DNA of 64,000 bases from Cladobotryum mycophilum. Lineage: Eukaryota; Ascomycota; Sordariomycetes; Hypocreales; Hypocreaceae. Each line of letters begins with the position of its first letter. Position 1 is the stretch's first letter. The DNA lies in the NCBI GenBank assembly GCA_036429605.1, contig JAVFKD010000016.1, positions 2,790,001-2,854,000 of the forward strand, in the 5' to 3' direction. This document shows, in pieces, positions 59,242 through 64,000 of the stretch. The position numbers were made by a program, and so were the translations under genes. Under the pieces are notes generated by a model. The model was not told where the DNA came from. It did not search any database and worked only from the letters and a program-made list of their open reading frames with translations.

Positions 59242-62200
59242 CTAGGTATGCTGTGATATCCCGTTTGAATCTATACTCCATAGAGAAGACGTCTGAATTC
59301 GAGCGGGCTCAAGTAGTCGAGACTTTTGACGGACTGGTGAAGTTTTGGGAGTAGCATAGGCTCGCCAAGTCGTCGAGTCGGGCTGATGTAGACCTAGATG
59401 ATTCATCTTTGTTGGCTGAGATGATGACCATAGACCGCCATCGTTATTTGACGACATCTTTGCAGGGAGTAACGCAGAGAGTGACTTGGTCTGAAGCGGT
59501 GGGCGCTCGGTGCGACTTTTCAGCTGGGAGATGCCAACCGTCACGGACTCCATAGAATTTAGGATGCTTTGCTTTGGAACGTTCTGTCGCTCAGGCGCTT
59601 GTGAAGCTGCACTTTTACCGATTGGGGATTTGTTTGAGAGTGTGATAGGGATGAAGTCATACAAAGAGTCATTGCTTCTAGGAGGCATCTCTGCAGAATT
59701 CGACCAAGGAGGTGTGGCAAATCTCTCAATATTTGGGTTAATCGGGGATGGAGTATCACAGAATAAAGCTCTGTTTGGTCTGAGCAAATCTGCAATCTCC
59801 CATAGTACAGCTTCATCAACATCATCGTCTGAACTGTCATTATCATCTTCGTGGTAGTCCTCAATGATCGTATCCAAATTGTACTGATGACGTTGTACGC
59901 TTGATGCCGCCTTTGTAGAAGTATTTTGTGGCGATTGTGCCCCCGCCATGACAACACTCATCGTGATGAACTGAGGCTCGACTGTCGCAGAATCTGACCT
60001 TTCGCCCCAGGGGAACCGGAATATCCCTAGAGTATCCGAGTCTCCAGTGAGGGGCGCCGGGCTTTCCAGTATATCAGGCAGCAGGCCGATGCGTTTCTCT
60101 TGACGTAGAGGCTTTTGCATTGCTGAATGAGACTCCTTTTGATGTGGCTGGTCTTCCAAGACGATGGGCAAGGTAGAATTTTCTGAATCTGCGTCAGACA
60201 CGAAACTGTTGGGATGAAGTAGAGGCTGAGATTTTGGCTGTGGCGCACTGGCTGATCTCCTGTCTGTAGATGGAGATTCCGGTCCATCTTTGAACATGGA
60301 GAAGTGAAGTGCCTGGTTGTTCAACGGAGGGGCTGCCATCATTTCATCGGGCAGAACCTCTATATCCGCTGTATTATTGCCGCCTTCATCCTCTTCATCG
60401 CTATCTGGAGGAGTAGGACTACCAAAATAGGCACCTGTTACATTCGTGACCGAAAGAAGGCTCATACCAGTTGGTGTTGATGTAGACATGAGAGGACGCC
60501 TAGGCTCCACACGTCTTGTCGGATCTTGGTATACCCGGTTTGAAAGAATCGGAAGCTCTTGAGAAAGGTCCTCCATTAATGAAGGATTCAGACGTTCAGA
60601 GTCTACACCGAGATCTTCATTCGACTTCACAGAAAAGAGAGACCCAAGACTATCACGCAAGGATTTCCTATTGGGTGAATAATTGCTGACAAGGGTCGAG
60701 TCCCGGGCTAGTTCCTCTCTCATCTTTTGCCAGTGAAATACTTGCAATCCCATTTCAGACTCCAGATCAGTCAGTATGGTCATTCGCTGCTGCTCATTGA
60801 GAGTAGCCCGCATGTCTTCATTCGGCAAATCAAAATTCTTTAGTTGCTCCTGAATCTTCTTCAGAGCTTCCCCAGGAGACTCAAGAGGAGATTCAAGAGG
60901 AGACTCAAGAGGTGAAGGTTCTGCCTCAACCACTATGACCTTGGGTGGTTTCTTTAGCTGCAAAGGCATCGGTGGTGAGATCTCACGAGATCTCTTGATG
61001 ACGCTTCTCCGGACGGAGAATGAGGGTAGCTCATCTCCAACGCGATGATGCCACGAAGGAAGTTGTACATCTTTGCCCAATCCTACAGTCCCAGATTTTG
61101 ATAGTCTTGAATTTGATAAATCGTTGTCCGTGACGGAGGCTTCGGCTTGTTTTACCATCGAATTCCTGTCATCGGTATTTTGGCTCTCATCTGTCTGAAT
61201 CTGTGAGTCAAGGGGCGTTTGCTGAGCAGCAGGATCGGATGCCGCTGGTGACTCCTGTTCTTCAAACTGTGTTTGGCTCCCTTGAATTTTATGGAAGGGC
61301 GCCGTCGAAACAAAAGTCGGAGACATGGATGATCTACGCGGAACAGGACGTGGTCTGTGAATAATTGATTCTCGCGGCATCGTTGGAGACGCATTTCTGG
61401 CACCATCCGCGTCGCTACCAGCAGCTCTGTTCGAGGCGATGATGCTGGTATTTTTGCTGGAAAGGGAGGGCATGCTAATTTGCTCTCGAAATTGGGTTTC
61501 TTTGGTTGTTGGCTTAGGGGTTTTTGGCAGCCCATATGTCCTCACATCTGCGGTATTTGCTGGTGGGAGAGGGGGAGGAGGGGCTTTTCTAGATGGCCTG
61601 ATATTATCCTTGAAGGACTTGCTTTGGGGGATAAGCGACTTTCTGGAATCCGGCCCAAGCTGAGTTGATTTATTCACCGCTTTGGATGGGGAGGGTTGTC
61701 CCAATTGGCCTGCTTTTGGGCGCTGTGACTGTGCTTCTGAAGGCCATAGTGTAAGAGCACTTGCACGCAAGGCGGCTATTTTGGGTAAAAGCCCATCGTC
61801 CTCTTCCCCAAGAACTTTTAAAAAACTAAGAGTTGAAGAGCCTCGATCTGGCCTTGTTGGCACCTCATTTGAGGGAGTTGGTAGTGGTGACCCCCTTGAC
61901 TCCACAGTTTCAGCTGATGGCTGTCGAGGGGACCGCCGCCGTAATGCCTCAACACCAGGCGAAGGTTGTGTAGCTGATGTTATCGCCTCTGAACTTTTGG
62001 GGACAGCTTGACTCTGTGAACTATTCAAGACGAGAGGACTGGGTAGAGGCTTACGCTTCAAGGGCTGCACTCGAGTCCTCATTTCTTCGGGGCTTAAGAT
62101 CTTGAGGTGCTGATCTGAGGGTGAGTCACTACCTGGGGGTAGGAGCGACGGTTCCATGTCTCTGCGGTCTTTTTCTATTTTGGCTGCTGCCGAGAGACCG

Positions 62201-63456
62201 AGAGTAGGAATTCTGTCAAGAAGGTTGCTCTTGCTAGCTCCATCCAACACGGGGCCTGAAATCGCTACCTTGTCCCCCTTTTTTCTCCCCATTTCAAAGG
62301 CTTTCTTTGTCCATTGCTGTATGATGATTGGTGTGGTCGGCGTTCTCATAGGGGGAAACAACCTTCCCTCTACGGGCACGCCGCCTATACCTTTCATTGC
62401 CTGTCCGACGGGCGGCTGGCTGATGAGGGGGAGACGCCTAGGAATTCTTGGTAGAGAATCTGACTGACCGCTACGATTTGATGTTTGCGACGTGGTTGGA
62501 GTGTGTCGATGGAAATCTTTCTTCTGAACGCGTTGGGGCACTGTTTGCCAGGTAAAGAGGCTGGTAACCAGCATCAAAGTTCCTTGGAAATATTAGCAAC
62601 TACTCAAAGCGGAAGATGTCGCGTTGTTTACCTATCAACAAGAGAAGACCAATTGAAGGGAGCACTGTTCGTAAGACTAGACTGGTAGACTTGATCCCAA
62701 GAGACATGGGAATACTAAGCTGGGGTCGGCACATCAGTACATATACTGCTTTCACTGAGGAAAAAAGGTACTTACACCAGTCCAAATACCCATCCCAAGT
62801 GTAACTAAGAAGACGGATTTAGAGCTAGCCAGGCTTCTCCAAGTTCCTTGCGTATCCTTTGACTGTACAGCAAGGCAGGCCATCGTCGATAGAGATAGAA
62901 CGATGAGTGCGTCGATGCCAACTAGGACAATTCCTAGCGGAAGCATGACATTATTGGCAACGCAAACGGGTCGGAAGTCTGGCCGCTGAGCTCCTACCAC
63001 AACACCACCGACAATCAATCGTAAGATGAGGGCGGCTTGAAGAGGAAGAGAGCTCTTGGAGAGCTTATATCCACCAGTGACACCCCAAAGGGCATATTGC
63101 TCCAACATGGTACGTGCCAGTTGGTCGAAAGCGGCAGTGAAGGCAATAACAACTTGACAGGCCAATACTGCATTGCCTTTGATAAGAGTCGAAGCGAGGC
63201 CAAATGAAGCCCAGAGAGAGGAAGCGATTAAGAAGAGGACGAGAACCAGTCTCCGGCCATCTCCAAGCGATGCTGCGTCATTCTTCCTTATGCAGAGAAT
63301 GATGGATCCTGTAGACGCAAGTATGACCAAGACGCTATTCCACTCGGATGGTTAGCAATATGCATACAAGAGAACTGTCATGGCTCAGCGGATATGAGGG
63401 CTGACGAACAAGACGACGGTCGCGATCAAGGCCGCAGCATTACCGGAGGCGGCCAT
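59242..63456 (-). CDS. Multi-pass (about 7 TM) membrane protein with a very long disordered cytoplasmic tail
   Basis: Unrecognised integral membrane protein of about 1344 aa from the ATG at 63456. Exons: 63456-63410, 63334-62776, 62719-62632, and 62582-59242; the introns are about 75, 56 and 49 bp and all keep frame. About seven hydrophobic segments lie in the first 250 residues, for example LVLVLFLIASSLWASFGLA, MLPLGIVLVGIDALIVLSLS and VLPSIGLLLLIGTLMLVTSL. The remaining about 1080 residues are polar, Ser/Pro-rich and disordered. They include a coiled-coil-like part (MRATLNEQQRMTILTDLESE) and an acidic stretch followed by AVLWEIADLLRPNRALF near the C-terminus. The first donor (GTTCGT) is weak. 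The frame is open upstream of the ATG through LWSFIPSAKVAG to a possible acceptor (TTCTTTAG), so another 5' exon may exist. Confidence 0.65.
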
Positions 63457-63499
63457 GCCTGCAACCTTTGCGGACGGGATGAAAGACCAAAGCTAAAGA

Positions 63500-64000
63500 A
63501 TCGAATACCCAATCAATGGGAGTAGAAATTAAAACTATTAAAAAAAGAAGGGTGATGGCTCATCAATAATGCGAGTGAGTCATGCTGTATCCCAGCAAGT
63601 CGTCAAGACTGTATAATAGAAAGCAATGCCTCCCGAGGCAAAGCAGAGCAAAGCAGAGCAAAGCAAGCAAGCAAGCCAAGCGAAAAAGAAAAAGAGAAGA
63701 AAAAGAGAGAAGGACGATAGCAAAAGAGAAACTGCAGCGACCGAGTGGCATCTTGAACGAAAAGCTGTAACACGCTTCACCGGCGCTTGTCGATGCCACA
63801 GACAGCCTGAGATACATTGCAACACCCACCCAACCGAGCGAGCGAACGAACAAAGACAAATCCATCTATCAGGAGGAAAGGTATCATCGTGCCCTCTGCA
63901 GGCCCATGGGATACCTGACACACTCAAGAGTCTCATGAGATTGTCCATGCGCTGCGTCTCCGAAACGGCGAGTCCAAGGTGTTGATTGGGTGGGTGAGCG
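63500..64000. other. Right edge: spacer with AAAGCAGAGC and GCAAGC repeats
   Basis: Short AAAGCAGAGC repeats at about 63640-63665 and AAGC repeats to about 63680, then purine-rich sequence. This is upstream of the membrane-protein gene on the minus strand and probably promoter or 5' UTR. No complete gene is supported. Confidence 0.4.

Overview
This window is nuclear DNA of a filamentous ascomycete (Pezizomycotina). The gene set suggests a Sordariomycete, possibly of the order Hypocreales. The evidence is short introns of about 50-135 bp with GT-AG borders, a beta-tubulin gene with the usual fungal small first exons, a fungal Rap1, a Kar5-type karyogamy gene, a NACHT-WD40 allorecognition-type gene, and long intergenic regions full of microsatellites. 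No RNA genes and no CRISPR arrays were seen.

Layout. 0-7 kb: Dbf4-like kinase regulator (-, 3' end outside the window), mitochondrial aminopeptidase Icp55 (+), SREBP-type bHLH factor (-) with a tandem CCAAT array upstream. 7-11 kb: low-complexity spacer and one small Cys/His-rich ORF. 12.3-19.1 kb: a cytochrome P450 gene interrupted by a 5.19-kb element. 19.7-30 kb: KAR5-like gene, nitrilase-family amidohydrolase, Rap1, Swf1 palmitoyltransferase, Aha1. 33-47 kb: large proline-rich unknown protein, Fmc1, Hal2/Met22 nucleotidase, mitochondrial ribosomal protein uL6m, beta-tubulin, Gcn20. 46.8-53.6 kb: gene-poor. 53.6-57.3 kb: large disordered unknown protein. 59.2-63.5 kb: multi-pass membrane protein with a very long tail.

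The most interesting structure is the 12.45-17.64 kb element. It has imperfect terminal inverted repeats of about 90 bp (the outer 23 bp match at 22 positions) and a TA target duplication, and it sits inside a P450 codon. Removing it together with one TA restores a full-length P450 frame. It shows no transposase. Its cargo is a complete-looking NLR gene with a short Gly/Asn-rich amyloid-type N-terminus, a NACHT domain with intact Walker motifs, and eight nearly identical WD40 repeats. A 348-bp solo LTR with a 5-bp CCGCC duplication is nested in it. This looks like a non-autonomous Tc1/mariner-like transposon carrying an NLR.

Six otherwise well-conserved genes (SREBP-like, Rap1, proline-rich protein, Fmc1, uL6m, and the 53.6-kb gene) each need exactly one extra base, five of them at a short C/G run, to be read through. 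This points either to systematic homopolymer under-calling in the assembly or, less likely, to a cluster of real frameshifts. Those genes are described as genes with a suspected 1-nt deletion. The housekeeping genes here are not a pathway; they are a typical mixed chromosomal neighbourhood.
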